Below are positions 1-6,107 of a DNA stretch of 9,161 nt, one piece after another. Both the position numbers and the translations under genes were made by a program. Within the stretch, counting starts at the first letter, position 1. Each line of letters opens with the position of its first letter. This DNA is from Clostridiales bacterium. Lineage in GTDB: Bacteria > Bacillota > Clostridia > Christensenellales > Pumilibacteraceae. The stretch spans positions 1 to 9,161 of the forward strand of contig JAIEBL010000337.1 in the NCBI GenBank assembly GCA_029069015.1, written 5' to 3'. Below the pieces are notes generated by a model. It was not told the DNA's origin and did not search any database. It saw only the letters and a program-made list of their open reading frames with translations.

Positions 1-67
1 CCCTTGAGGGGTAGCTAATCCAATAGGGCTATGCCCGTCAAAGAAAAACCACCAGCTTAGCTGGTGG
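1..67. repeat. Cluster of three small hairpins, possibly a REP-like or IS200/IS605-type end
   Basis: Three inverted repeats follow each other with short gaps: CCC/GGG at 1-3 and 8-10 (loop of 4), GGGC/GCCC at 26-29 and 33-36 (loop of 3), and CCACCAGC/GCTGGTGG at 49-56 and 60-67 (loop of 3). No gene is visible in 1-97. A row of tight hairpins in non-coding DNA is typical of the subterminal ends of IS200/IS605 elements and of REP-type repeats, and the window cuts the region at base 1, so a transposase gene could lie just to the left. The link to a mobile element is inference; the hairpins are seen directly. Confidence 0.35.
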
Positions 68-81
68 ATTCTTATTTTTTT
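44..81. terminator. Bidirectional intrinsic terminator
   Basis: An 8-bp perfect GC-rich stem (49-56 with 60-67, loop TTA) is followed on the plus strand by ATTCTTATTTTTTT. On the minus strand the T tract is TTTTTCTTT. It lies about 30 bases past the stop codon of the minus-strand hydrolase gene, so it can end that operon, and it can also end a plus-strand transcript entering from the left. Confidence 0.8.
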
Positions 82-97
82 GATAGGGGAAGGGGAA

Positions 98-751
98 TCA
101 TCCTAAATAGCGTTTGGGGACGATGATTTTCGTTTTCTTTCCGTTAAAATCGGATGCGTTGAATTCGAGCGTGTCAGTATCTTCCTCTGCGATCGCGTCG
201 CTGTCAAAGAGGCGCAGAAAGGCATCTACCTTGTCGATGGGGTAAGCGGTGTGCTCGGTTTTGTAGTGCATGGGGATCACGACGTCCGGCTTCATGCGGT
301 CCACGTATTCCTTGGCCTCGCCGGCGTCGATCGTGTACGTGCCGCCCACGGGGATAAGCAGGATATTGACGGGAATGAGCGGCTCGATAATCTCACGGGT
401 GCACGCCTCGCCGATATCGCCCATGTGGCAGACGGACACGCCGTCTAAGCGGAAGTTGAAAATGAGGTTTTTGCCGCGAAGTTTGCCGCCGACGGGGTCG
501 TGGTCGGAAAGGAAGCTACGCACGCTGATGCCGCCGACGTTAAACGAGCCTGCCCGATCGATGATGACGGGATTTCCCTTAACGCCTTGGAAAAAGTTGT
601 GGTCGCCGTGTCCGTGACTGCTCGCGATCGCGTCGGCGCAAAGGCAGGGCATATCGTAGCCTACGGAACGATCGAAAGGGTCTGTGATGATGCTTGCGCC
701 CGTGCTGTCCGTCAGGCGGAACGCCGAATGACCCAACCATTGAATTTTCAT
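98..751 (-). CDS. MBL-fold metal-dependent hydrolase, UlaG-like (COG2220)
   Basis: This 217-residue protein is a probable cytosolic Zn-dependent hydrolase of the metallo-beta-lactamase superfamily. The N-terminus has the H8 motif LGHSAF, and the metal-binding signature is H46-G-H48-G-D50-H51. Further expected ligands are H84 (SDHD), the H109/D112 pair in CHMGD, and H162 in IPMHYKT. The length fits the UlaG-like/UPF0173 group, whose members include L-ascorbate-6-phosphate lactonase, but most have no known substrate, so none is assigned. There is no signal peptide. The ATG start has an AAGGAG Shine-Dalgarno 13 bases upstream (765-770 on the plus strand), and a second AAAGGAAA lies nearer. The gene begins 17 bases after the stop codon of the DUF1934-like gene and should be co-transcribed with it, ending at the hairpin at 49-67. 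No key residue appears to be missing. Confidence 0.88.
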   Translation of the reverse strand: MKIQWLGHSAFRLTDSTGASIITDPFDRSVGYDMPCLCADAIASSHGHGDHNFFQGVKGNPVIIDRAGSFNVGGISVRSFLSDHDPVGGKLRGKNLIFNFRLDGVSVCHMGDIGEACTREIIEPLIPVNILLIPVGGTYTIDAGEAKEYVDRMKPDVVIPMHYKTEHTAYPIDKVDAFLRLFDSDAIAEEDTDTLEFNASDFNGKKTKIIVPKRYLG

Positions 752-768
752 TGTTTCCTTTTTTCTCC

Positions 769-1137
769 TTACGCCTGTTTGAATTTTGCGGTAACGAAGA
801 GCTTCGTCGGTTCGCCCTCGCCCAAAGCATACTCTGCCATGACCGAAAAGGCGTCGTCTGTCCGTTTTGTTTTCAGCGTATGCGTGTATACGGTTGTCGT
901 TATAAAGTCCGATTCAAGCGGCGTGGTGTAACCCTCTTCCAAAATTGCGCGATAGGCGTCTTGCCCTCTTCGGGTGATTTCCGCGCGGGTGCCTATCGCC
1001 GTGATCGAAAACGTGTAGTCCGGTTGCGCAAACGAAACGCAGGTTTGCGCGTTTTTGAACTCGATTTGTCCGTCCGTTTCGAGCGTACTCTCTTCGCCGC
1101 CCGCAAAAGTAACGCAACGTATATAGGCTTGTATCAT
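769..1137 (-). CDS. DUF1934/YwiB-like small beta-barrel protein
   Basis: This 122-residue protein is probably a DUF1934 (YwiB-like, calycin-type barrel) protein of unknown function. Support is the overall layout: alternating short beta-strand patterns, a central I-T-R-R-G segment after a Phe-rich strand, an acidic LEEGYTTP stretch, a T-T-V-Y-T-H strand, and a final basic strand near FVTAKF. The family match is by pattern memory and moderate. The reading frame stays open back to a TTG at 1171-1173, but that codon lies in the -35 box of a near-consensus promoter. The ATG at 1144-1146 overlaps the -10 box, so the ATG at 1135-1137 is chosen. That ATG falls at the predicted transcription start, so the mRNA may have no leader and no Shine-Dalgarno site. 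The gene is first in an operon with the downstream hydrolase; the hydrolase's binding site for ribosomes overlaps this gene's stop codon. Confidence 0.7.
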   Translation of the reverse strand: MIQAYIRCVTFAGGEESTLETDGQIEFKNAQTCVSFAQPDYTFSITAIGTRAEITRRGQDAYRAILEEGYTTPLESDFITTTVYTHTLKTKRTDDAFSVMAEYALGEGEPTKLFVTAKFKQA

Positions 1138-1144
1138 ACCCTGC

Positions 1145-1173
1145 ATTATATCGTAATTTGAAAAAATAGTCAA
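1145..1173 (-). promoter_or_regulatory. Sigma-A promoter of the DUF1934-hydrolase operon
   Basis: Read on the minus strand there is a -35 box TTGACT (1168-1173), a 17-base spacer, and a perfect -10 box TATAAT (1145-1150). Transcription should start near 1137-1138, which is the A of the ATG start codon. This is the strongest promoter match in the window. Confidence 0.88.
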
Positions 1174-1283
1174 TTAAAAGCCAAACAGTACCTCCGTTTT
1201 TACATAAATCTGGCAGTTCGTACGCAAGCTAATCGGGAAGAAAAGGCAATTTGCTTACTTTATTTTTTGGAGGAATCAAACAA

Positions 1284-1802
1284 ATGGAAGAAACAGGGAT
1301 TATCAGAAGATTGGACGCGCTCGGTCGCATCGTCATTCCGCGTGAGTTCAGAAAGCTCAACCGTATCGAAGTGGGCGACCCGCTCGAAATGCGTGCGTTC
1401 AAGAACGGCGAAATCGTGCTGCGCAAAGTGGATGTTTCGGCAAAGCTCAAAAGCATAGGCGAAATGGCGATTGAAACGCTTTCCATGCAAACGTCGCTCG
1501 CGGTCGCAATCTGTTCGGGTGAAAAATGGCTGTGCGCTGGTTCGCACGCAAAAACGCTTGCGGGCGGAAACCTTTCGGACAAAATGAAACGCGAGGTGGA
1601 AAAGGGCGGCAAGGCAGTGCTCTCTTGCGAACAGATGGGGATAAACCTACCTTTTCATTCGGCGTTTGTCTTTCCCGTCATCGGGGAGAACGGCGTATAC
1701 GGGGCGCTTGTCGCCTTTAAAAACGAAGCGCTGACCGATACGGAAGCGGCGCTCGCCTCGAACGCTACGTTCTTCACGGCAAAAAGCATTCAGAATTTTT
1801 AA
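1284..1802 (+). CDS. spoVT: Stage V sporulation protein T, AbrB/MazE-type transcription factor
   Basis: SpoVT is a DNA-binding regulator that in Bacillus subtilis tunes sigma-G-dependent genes in the forespore. Residues 1-50 form an AbrB/SpoVT swapped-hairpin domain with the signature TGIIRRLDALGRIVIPREFR, then R-I-E-V-G-D-P-L-E. Residues about 54-170 form a GAF-like domain ending in a GALVAFK strand. The length of 172 residues is close to the 178 of B. subtilis SpoVT. The ATG at 1284 is preferred over upstream in-frame starts because GGAGGA at 1269-1274 sits 9 bases upstream and the family begins at this Met. Sigma-A-like boxes are not clear upstream. A weak sigma-G-like pair (ACATA at 1202-1206, CAAGCTA at 1225-1231, 18 apart) is present but each box has a mismatch. 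Because a related AbrB-type protein without the GAF domain would be much shorter, SpoVT is the best name. Confidence 0.92.
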   Translation: MEETGIIRRLDALGRIVIPREFRKLNRIEVGDPLEMRAFKNGEIVLRKVDVSAKLKSIGEMAIETLSMQTSLAVAICSGEKWLCAGSHAKTLAGGNLSDKMKREVEKGGKAVLSCEQMGINLPFHSAFVFPVIGENGVYGALVAFKNEALTDTEAALASNATFFTAKSIQNF

Positions 1803-1851
1803 TTCTTTTGTGAATTGCCCTGTGTTTTGCCCGACGCTTTATCGCTCTGCC

Positions 1852-1871
1852 GCAAAGCTTTTTTGCTTTTT
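1852..1871 (+). terminator. Weak possible terminator after spoVT
   Basis: GCAAA (1852-1856) can pair with TTTGC (1862-1866) around a 5-base loop, followed by TTTTT. The stem is short and AT-rich, so function is doubtful. No better hairpin with a T tract is present between spoVT and the secG promoter. Confidence 0.3.
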
Positions 1872-1884
1872 CGCGCAAAAACGC

Positions 1885-1914
1885 TTGCCTTTTTAGGTGG
1901 GCGTATGGTATACT
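1885..1914 (+). promoter_or_regulatory. Sigma-A promoter of secG, extended -10
   Basis: TTGCCT (1885-1890) and TATACT (1909-1914) are 18 bases apart, and TGG directly precedes the -10 box, giving an extended -10. The expected start is near 1921, leaving a leader of about 37 bases that carries the secG ribosome binding site. Confidence 0.78.
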
Positions 1915-1957
1915 GCTAAGGTATCTTTGAAAAGTTACGGAGGTTTGGGCAATCGTT

Positions 1958-2266
1958 ATGAACAGAGCATTTTTGCCCGCGGTGGCGAATTGGATAACCA
2001 CGTCGTTTCCGGTCATAAGGTTGGTATTGTTGATTTTGATGGTCGTGCTTTCGTTGGCGCTCATCGTGGTCGTGCTTTTTCAACCGGCGAACAGCGACGG
2101 TATGGGCGCGATTTCGGGGCAGTCGTCCGATACGTTTTACAGTAAGAATAAAGGGCATTCGCTCGAAGGCGTAATGAAACGCTTGACAATCGTACTTTCC
2201 ATCGCCTTGTTTGTGGTGTCGGTTCTGTTTTTCGTGACTGTGATCGTCTACCCGGTAGGCGCGTAA
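1958..2266 (+). CDS. secG: Preprotein translocase subunit SecG
   Basis: SecG is the small accessory subunit of the SecYEG channel that exports unfolded proteins across the cytoplasmic membrane. The 102-residue product has two membrane segments, about residues 19-41 and 75-97. Between them is the conserved loop, starting with LFQPANSDGMGAISG and followed by a DTFYSKNKG stretch, that marks the family. It is longer than many Firmicutes SecG proteins (about 75-80 residues) because of an 18-residue N-terminal tail. The start is supported by CGGAGGT (1938-1944), which lies 13 bases before the ATG, slightly long. It is followed by rnr, a common Firmicutes neighbour. A stem-loop after the gene may separate or attenuate transcription into rnr. 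Confidence 0.92.
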   Translation: MNRAFLPAVANWITTSFPVIRLVLLILMVVLSLALIVVVLFQPANSDGMGAISGQSSDTFYSKNKGHSLEGVMKRLTIVLSIALFVVSVLFFVTVIVYPVGA

Positions 2267-2288
2267 AAGTGCATAAAAGATGAATTCG

Positions 2289-2328
2289 AAAGAGCGGCGG
2301 GTAAACCTGTTGCTCTTTATTTATTTTT
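2289..2328 (+). terminator. Stem-loop with T-rich tail between secG and rnr
   Basis: AAAGAGC (2289-2295) pairs with GCTCTTT (2312-2318), and the stem continues inward as 2296-2301 with 2306-2311 using several G-U pairs, closing on a TAAA loop. ATTTATTTTT follows. It lies 22 bases after the secG stop and 12 bases before the rnr ribosome binding site. No separate rnr promoter is obvious, so it is more likely a leaky terminator that lowers rnr expression than a full stop. Confidence 0.6.
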
Positions 2329-2341
2329 CGGAGAAAAGCAT

Positions 2342-4345
2342 ATGGGCAATAAGAACAAAAAGAAGAAAAAGGGCGGAAGCGAAAAGCGGGGAAAGAGACC
2401 TGCCTCCGCATTTAAACAAGCAACGAAGCAGGCAGTAGGCGAGGGCGAACTGATTGCGGGCAAAATTGACGCGTCGGGCAAGGGCTTCGGCTTTCTGCTC
2501 CGCGACGACGGCGGCGAGGATTTGTTTATTGCGGCGCGCGATATGAACTCGGCACTCGGCGGCGACCGCGTGCTTTGCCGTATCGTGGGGCACGCGCGCG
2601 GCGCGGGCGAAGCGCGGGTCGAACAAATCGTCGAGCGCGCCAACGAAGCGGTCGTGGGCACGTTTATGCCGCAGAGCGACGGTACCTATCTGATCATACC
2701 CGACAACGCGCGGCTGGGGAGTGAAGTTTTCGTGAAGCGCAACGGCGCGGGCGCGGCGCTTCCCGGGCAAAAGGTCGTCGCGAAATTGATCGACTTTCCT
2801 GAGGGGAAACGCCCCGAAGGCGAAATCATCGAAGTACTCGGCTATCCGGGCGACAAGGGCGTGGACATGCTTTCTATCCTGCGCGCCTATAACCTGTACG
2901 AACGCTTTCCGTCGGCTGTGACCGAAGAAGCGGGCAGGATGCCGAACGAAGTGACGAAAGAGCAGATAAAAGGGCGCAAGGACTACCGGGACCTGCTTAC
3001 CGTGACGATCGACGGCGACGACTCGCGCGACTTTGACGACGCGGTGTCGCTCTCGCGCAGCAAAGACGGTTACTATAAGCTCGGCGTGCACATTGCCGAC
3101 GTTTCGGAATATGTGCGTGCGGGTACCAAACTCGACAAAGAAGCGTTGAAGCGCGCTACGAGCGTGTACTTTCCCGACCGCGTGCTGCCCATGTTGCCCG
3201 TAAAATTATCCAACGGCATTTGCTCGCTCAACGAAAACGAAGACAGGCTCGCGCTTTCGGTGATCATTTATTTCGACAATATGGGCGAGCCCGTCAAGCA
3301 CAAAATCGTTGAGAGCGTGATCAAGAGCAAAGCACGCATGACGTACACGAACGTTGCAAAGATTCTGGACGGCGATAAAGCTTTACGCGAAAAGTACGCT
3401 TTTGCCGTGCCCATGCTCGAAGAAATGAAAGTGCTCGCCGAGCTGCTCCGTAGCAGACGCACGGCGCGCGGCAACATCGAGTTCGATATTCCCGAATGCA
3501 AAATCATCATCGACGAGAACGGCAAAACAGCGGACGTCGTAAAGTACGAGCATCTTATCTCGCACGGCATTATAGAAGAGTTCATGCTTGCGGCAAACGA
3601 AACGGTGGCAAAGCGGTATGCGCGCGACGACTTCCCGTTCGTCTTCCGTGCGCATATGCCGCCCCCGCCCGAAAAGACGGAGCGGCTCGTAAACTTCGTT
3701 TCCGCGCTCGGTCTTACGTTTAAAGGAAACGCGAACGCGCCGCAACCGCTTGATTTTGCGCGCTTTCTTGCTTCGCTCGATAAGAGCGTTGCGGGCGTCG
3801 TGAACCGCGTTACGCTGCGCAGTATGAGTAAGGCGACCTACGAACCCGTTAACCATGGGCACTTCGGACTTGCCGCGCCCTATTACTGTCATTTTACGTC
3901 GCCCATTCGGCGCTATCCCGACCTTATGATCCACCGCATCATCAAAGCGGATCTGCGCGGCGAGGGCGTGAAAAAGTTTGCCGGCGTCGTGGGCGAGGTT
4001 GCGAAGATCTCTTCCGAGCGTGAGCGGGCAGCGGAAAGCGCGGAACGCAAAGCCGACGACTTAAAGAAAGCCGAGTTCATGGAAAGCAAAATCGGTAGCG
4101 TTTATACGGGCGTTATTTCGGGCGTTACGGAGTGGGGCATTTTCGTCGAACTCGATAACACCGTCGAGGGGCTTATCCGCACCGAAAACCTTCCTGGGAG
4201 CGGCTATGTCTTCAACGCCGACTTGTTCCGCTTAGACAGTCCGTCGTCTTCCTTTAAGCTCGGCGATACACTTACGATAAAAGTAGCGGGCGTAAACGGC
4301 GACCGCGTATCGTTCTTATTGGCGGAAGAAGAAAAAACGGAATAA
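2342..4345 (+). CDS. rnr: Ribonuclease R, 3'-5' exoribonuclease
   Basis: RNase R degrades structured RNA from the 3' end and takes part in mRNA and rRNA turnover and, with tmRNA, removal of defective messages. After a Lys-rich tail (residues 1-30) come two cold-shock-type OB folds (about 36-98 and 103-168). The RNB catalytic domain follows, with the Mg-binding acidic residues D224, D230, D232 and D233 in the TIDGDDSRDFDDA motif, and a downstream SPIRRYPDLMIHR motif from residue 520. An S1 RNA-binding domain spans about 583-660. At 667 residues it is shorter than B. subtilis RNase R (about 780). It lacks the N-terminal winged-helix domain and ends in a short acidic tail rather than a long basic one. 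The ATG has GGAG at 2330-2333 with 8-base spacing. All catalytic residues seem intact, so it should be active. Confidence 0.95.
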   Translation: MGNKNKKKKKGGSEKRGKRPASAFKQATKQAVGEGELIAGKIDASGKGFGFLLRDDGGEDLFIAARDMNSALGGDRVLCRIVGHARGAGEARVEQIVERANEAVVGTFMPQSDGTYLIIPDNARLGSEVFVKRNGAGAALPGQKVVAKLIDFPEGKRPEGEIIEVLGYPGDKGVDMLSILRAYNLYERFPSAVTEEAGRMPNEVTKEQIKGRKDYRDLLTVTIDGDDSRDFDDAVSLSRSKDGYYKLGVHIADVSEYVRAGTKLDKEALKRATSVYFPDRVLPMLPVKLSNGICSLNENEDRLALSVIIYFDNMGEPVKHKIVESVIKSKARMTYTNVAKILDGDKALREKYAFAVPMLEEMKVLAELLRSRRTARGNIEFDIPECKIIIDENGKTADVVKYEHLISHGIIEEFMLAANETVAKRYARDDFPFVFRAHMPPPPEKTERLVNFVSALGLTFKGNANAPQPLDFARFLASLDKSVAGVVNRVTLRSMSKATYEPVNHGHFGLAAPYYCHFTSPIRRYPDLMIHRIIKADLRGEGVKKFAGVVGEVAKISSERERAAESAERKADDLKKAEFMESKIGSVYTGVISGVTEWGIFVELDNTVEGLIRTENLPGSGYVFNADLFRLDSPSSSFKLGDTLTIKVAGVNGDRVSFLLAEEEKTE

Positions 4346-4368
4346 ATTTCCATTGGCGGCGCATACTA
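4340..4368 (+). promoter_or_regulatory. Candidate sigma-G (forespore) promoter
   Basis: GAATA (4340-4344) and CATACTA (4362-4368) are 17 bases apart. Both match the forespore sigma-G consensus from B. subtilis (GHATR at -35, CAT-N-H-TA at -10, spacing 17-18) without mismatch. The -35 box overlaps the rnr stop codon. Transcription would begin near 4375, giving a leader of about 35 bases with a good ribosome binding site for the gene at 4411. No sigma-A promoter was seen in this gap. The match is read by eye and needs genome-wide support. Confidence 0.55.
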
Positions 4369-4410
4369 GTCATATCAACCCAGAGGGTAAAAAAAGAGAG
4401 GTGTTTCGAT

Positions 4411-4797
4411 ATGATTAAATGTGTGACGCTTGCGCTGCTTGCGGCGCTTGCCCCCGTGAAAGAACCGACCAAGCTTGAAAGGATCGAGCCCGCGATTCCG
4501 GGGAAGACGATTGTCCGTTCGGTGGACGGCGACTACCGCATAGAGGGCGAGAGCAATACGAAAAGCACCTACGAGTCGCTTAAAGCCGCGCTCGACGAAA
4601 GGTTTTCCGCGATGTTCGAGCTGAAAGAAAAATTGGACAAGCTGCAAAACGACGCGTGCAAAATGCAGGAAGAGTATTACGCGCTCAATGCGGCGTATAA
4701 CCGCGAACTCAAAAAGATCATTGCGGCGTACGTGACCGAAAGCAATTACGGCGAAAGTGAACCCGTGCCGCAACCGCGCATCAGATTGTATCGTTAA
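4411..4797 (+). CDS. Unrecognised coiled-coil protein, possible spore protein
   Basis: I do not recognise this 128-residue protein. Residues 5-16 form a short hydrophobic stretch after MIKC that is too short for a confident signal peptide or membrane helix. Residues 17-50 are a polar linker with E-P-A-I-P-G and D-G-D-Y-R-I-E-G segments that look strand-forming. Residues 51-107 form a long charged helix likely to be a coiled coil (repeated Leu/Ala with Lys/Glu, as in FELKEKLDKLQ). The tail is Pro-rich and basic. Cysteines are at 4 and 83. GAGAGG (4396-4401) lies 9 bases before the ATG, and codon use resembles the neighbours, so the gene is real. It occupies the place where smpB often follows rnr. 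A candidate sigma-G promoter upstream and a private terminator downstream suggest separate, perhaps forespore, expression. Confidence 0.8.
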   Translation: MIKCVTLALLAALAPVKEPTKLERIEPAIPGKTIVRSVDGDYRIEGESNTKSTYESLKAALDERFSAMFELKEKLDKLQNDACKMQEEYYALNAAYNRELKKIIAAYVTESNYGESEPVPQPRIRLYR

Positions 4798-4818
4798 AAA
4801 AGTAAACGACGGAAAACG

Positions 4819-4853
4819 AAAAGCCCCACAAATTTTATTGTGCGGGCTTTTTT
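4819..4853 (+). terminator. Intrinsic terminator after the coiled-coil gene
   Basis: AAAAGCCC (4819-4826) pairs with GGGCTTTT (4844-4851). The stem continues as CACAA (4827-4831) with TTGTG (4838-4842), leaving C4843 bulged and a 6-base loop. A run of T closes the unit. It ends the upstream gene and sits only 2 bases before the ychF promoter. Confidence 0.87.
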
Positions 4854-4855
4854 GG

Positions 4856-4884
4856 TTGCAAACTTTTGCCCAAAGTATTATAAT
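4856..4884 (+). promoter_or_regulatory. Sigma-A promoter of the ychF-argS unit
   Basis: TTGCAA (4856-4861) and a perfect TATAAT (4879-4884) are separated by 17 bases. The start should be near 4891, giving a leader of about 70 bases before ychF. No clear riboswitch fold or T-box was recognised in that leader. Confidence 0.85.
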
Positions 4885-4961
4885 AAATCCGATGCGATGC
4901 TTCGGAGCAAACTTCGGGCTCGCACGCTACAAAAAGAATAAGCATAAGGAAAACGAGCGGA

Positions 4962-6050
4962 ATGAAACTTGGTGTCGTAGGACTCCCCAACGTGGGAAAG
5001 AGCACACTTTTTAACGCAATCACGAAGGCGGGCGCAGAATGTGCCAACTACCCGTTTTGCACCATCGAGCCGAACGTGGGCGTCGTCCCTGTGCCGGACG
5101 ATCGGTTGGACGTATTGGGAAAACTGTACAACACCAAAAAGATAACGCCCGCGGTTTTGGAATTCGTTGATATCGCGGGGCTCGTTAAAGGCGCGTCTAA
5201 GGGCGAGGGCTTAGGCAATAAATTCCTTTCGCACATTCGCGAGGTGGACGCCATCGTGCACGTGGTGCGCTGCTTTTCGGGCGGGAACGTGATCCATGTA
5301 GAGGGAAGCGTAGACCCCGTGCGTGACATCGAAATCATCGACTACGAGCTGATTCTGAGCGATCTCGAAACGGTGGAAAAACGTTTGGACAAAGCCGAGA
5401 AATACGTAAAGTGCGGCGAAAAGAAGTACGCCGAAGAGGCCGACCTTTTGAGGCGCATCAAGGCGACGTTGGAGAGCGGGAAAACGGCGCGCACGCTCAC
5501 GCTCTCGGAAGACGATAAAGAGCGCATGCGGGACTTCTTTCTCTTGACGTCGAAACCCGTCATTTACTGCGCGAACATTGCCGAGGCGGATATAGGGAAG
5601 CCGAATGACTTCGTGGAGAAAGTGCGCGCACACGCCGCTGCCGAGGGCGCGGAAACGATCGAGATTTGCGCCAAGGCGGAAGAAGAGCTCGCCGAGCTTG
5701 ACGAGAACGACCGCTTGGAATTCCAAAAGGATATGGGACTTACCGAGTCGGGACTCGACCGCGTGATCAAAGCGGGGTATTCGCTCCTCGGGCTTATCAG
5801 CTTTCTGACGGCAGGCGAAAAAGAAGTTCGTGCCTGGACAATCGAGAAAGGAACGAAAGCGCCGCAGGCGGCGGGCAAGATCCACACCGATTTCGAAAAG
5901 GGCTTTATTCGCGCCGAGGTCGTACCGTACGAAGAGCTCATTGCCTACGGTGGCTATAACGGCGCAAAGGAAAAGGGTAAGGTGCGTAGCGAAGGTAAGG
6001 AATACGTGATGCACGACGGCGACGTGGTGCTTTTCCGCTTCAACGTATAA
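4962..6050 (+). CDS. ychF: Redox-responsive ATPase YchF (Obg-like, OLA1 family)
   Basis: YchF is a universally conserved P-loop protein of the Obg family that binds ATP rather than GTP and associates with ribosomes; it is linked to stress tolerance. The P-loop is GLPNVGKS at residues 7-14. The switch/G3 motif is D70-I-A-G73, followed by the [16 protein letters not shown] signature. In place of the usual NKxD is N205-I-A-E208, the NxxE variant that explains ATP preference. A helical coiled-coil insertion spans about 130-175, and the C-terminal TGS-like domain spans about 278-362. The length of 362 residues is normal (E. coli 363). AAGGA at 4946-4950 lies 11 bases before the ATG. The gene is followed after 57 bases by argS with no terminator between, so both are probably one transcript. 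Confidence 0.96.
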   Translation: MKLGVVGLPNVGKSTLFNAITKAGAECANYPFCTIEPNVGVVPVPDDRLDVLGKLYNTKKITPAVLEFVDIAGLVKGASKGEGLGNKFLSHIREVDAIVHVVRCFSGGNVIHVEGSVDPVRDIEIIDYELILSDLETVEKRLDKAEKYVKCGEKKYAEEADLLRRIKATLESGKTARTLTLSEDDKERMRDFFLLTSKPVIYCANIAEADIGKPNDFVEKVRAHAAAEGAETIEICAKAEEELAELDENDRLEFQKDMGLTESGLDRVIKAGYSLLGLISFLTAGEKEVRAWTIEKGTKAPQAAGKIHTDFEKGFIRAEVVPYEELIAYGGYNGAKEKGKVRSEGKEYVMHDGDVVLFRFNV

Positions 6051-6107
6051 AAAACAACGCCGCGAAACGGGGCGGTAAGCAAAGTAAGAGCATAGGAAAA
6101 TTTACGT

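Noticed and set aside
31..60. Nine-codon reading frame ATG...TAG at the left edge
   Set aside because: It lies across two hairpins, has no ribosome binding site, and is too short to support as a gene.
1138..1173. Longer start (TTG at 1173) for the DUF1934-like gene
   Set aside because: That codon is part of the -35 box and the next ATG overlaps the -10 box, so neither is on the mRNA made from the clear promoter.
1202..1231. Sigma-G-like promoter before spoVT (ACATA-18-CAAGCTA)
   Set aside because: Expected from biology of B. subtilis spoVT, but each box has a mismatch and the match is too weak to list as a feature.
1251..1283. Upstream in-frame starts extending spoVT by 11 residues
   Set aside because: The extension would be translated from within the ribosome binding site region; GGAGGA at 1269-1274 is ideally placed for the ATG at 1284, and SpoVT family members begin there.
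2321..3091. Long open frame of 256 codons on the minus strand within rnr
   Set aside because: It is antisense to the well-conserved RNase R coding sequence, has no family features, and reflects the GC-rich codon pattern.
6055..6080. GC-rich CCGC/GCGG hairpin between ychF and argS
   Set aside because: The stem is 4 bp and no T tract follows, so it is not a terminator; co-transcription is the simpler reading.
6051..6107. T-box leader for argS
   Set aside because: The gap is only 57 bases and has no T-box sequence or anti-terminator structure.
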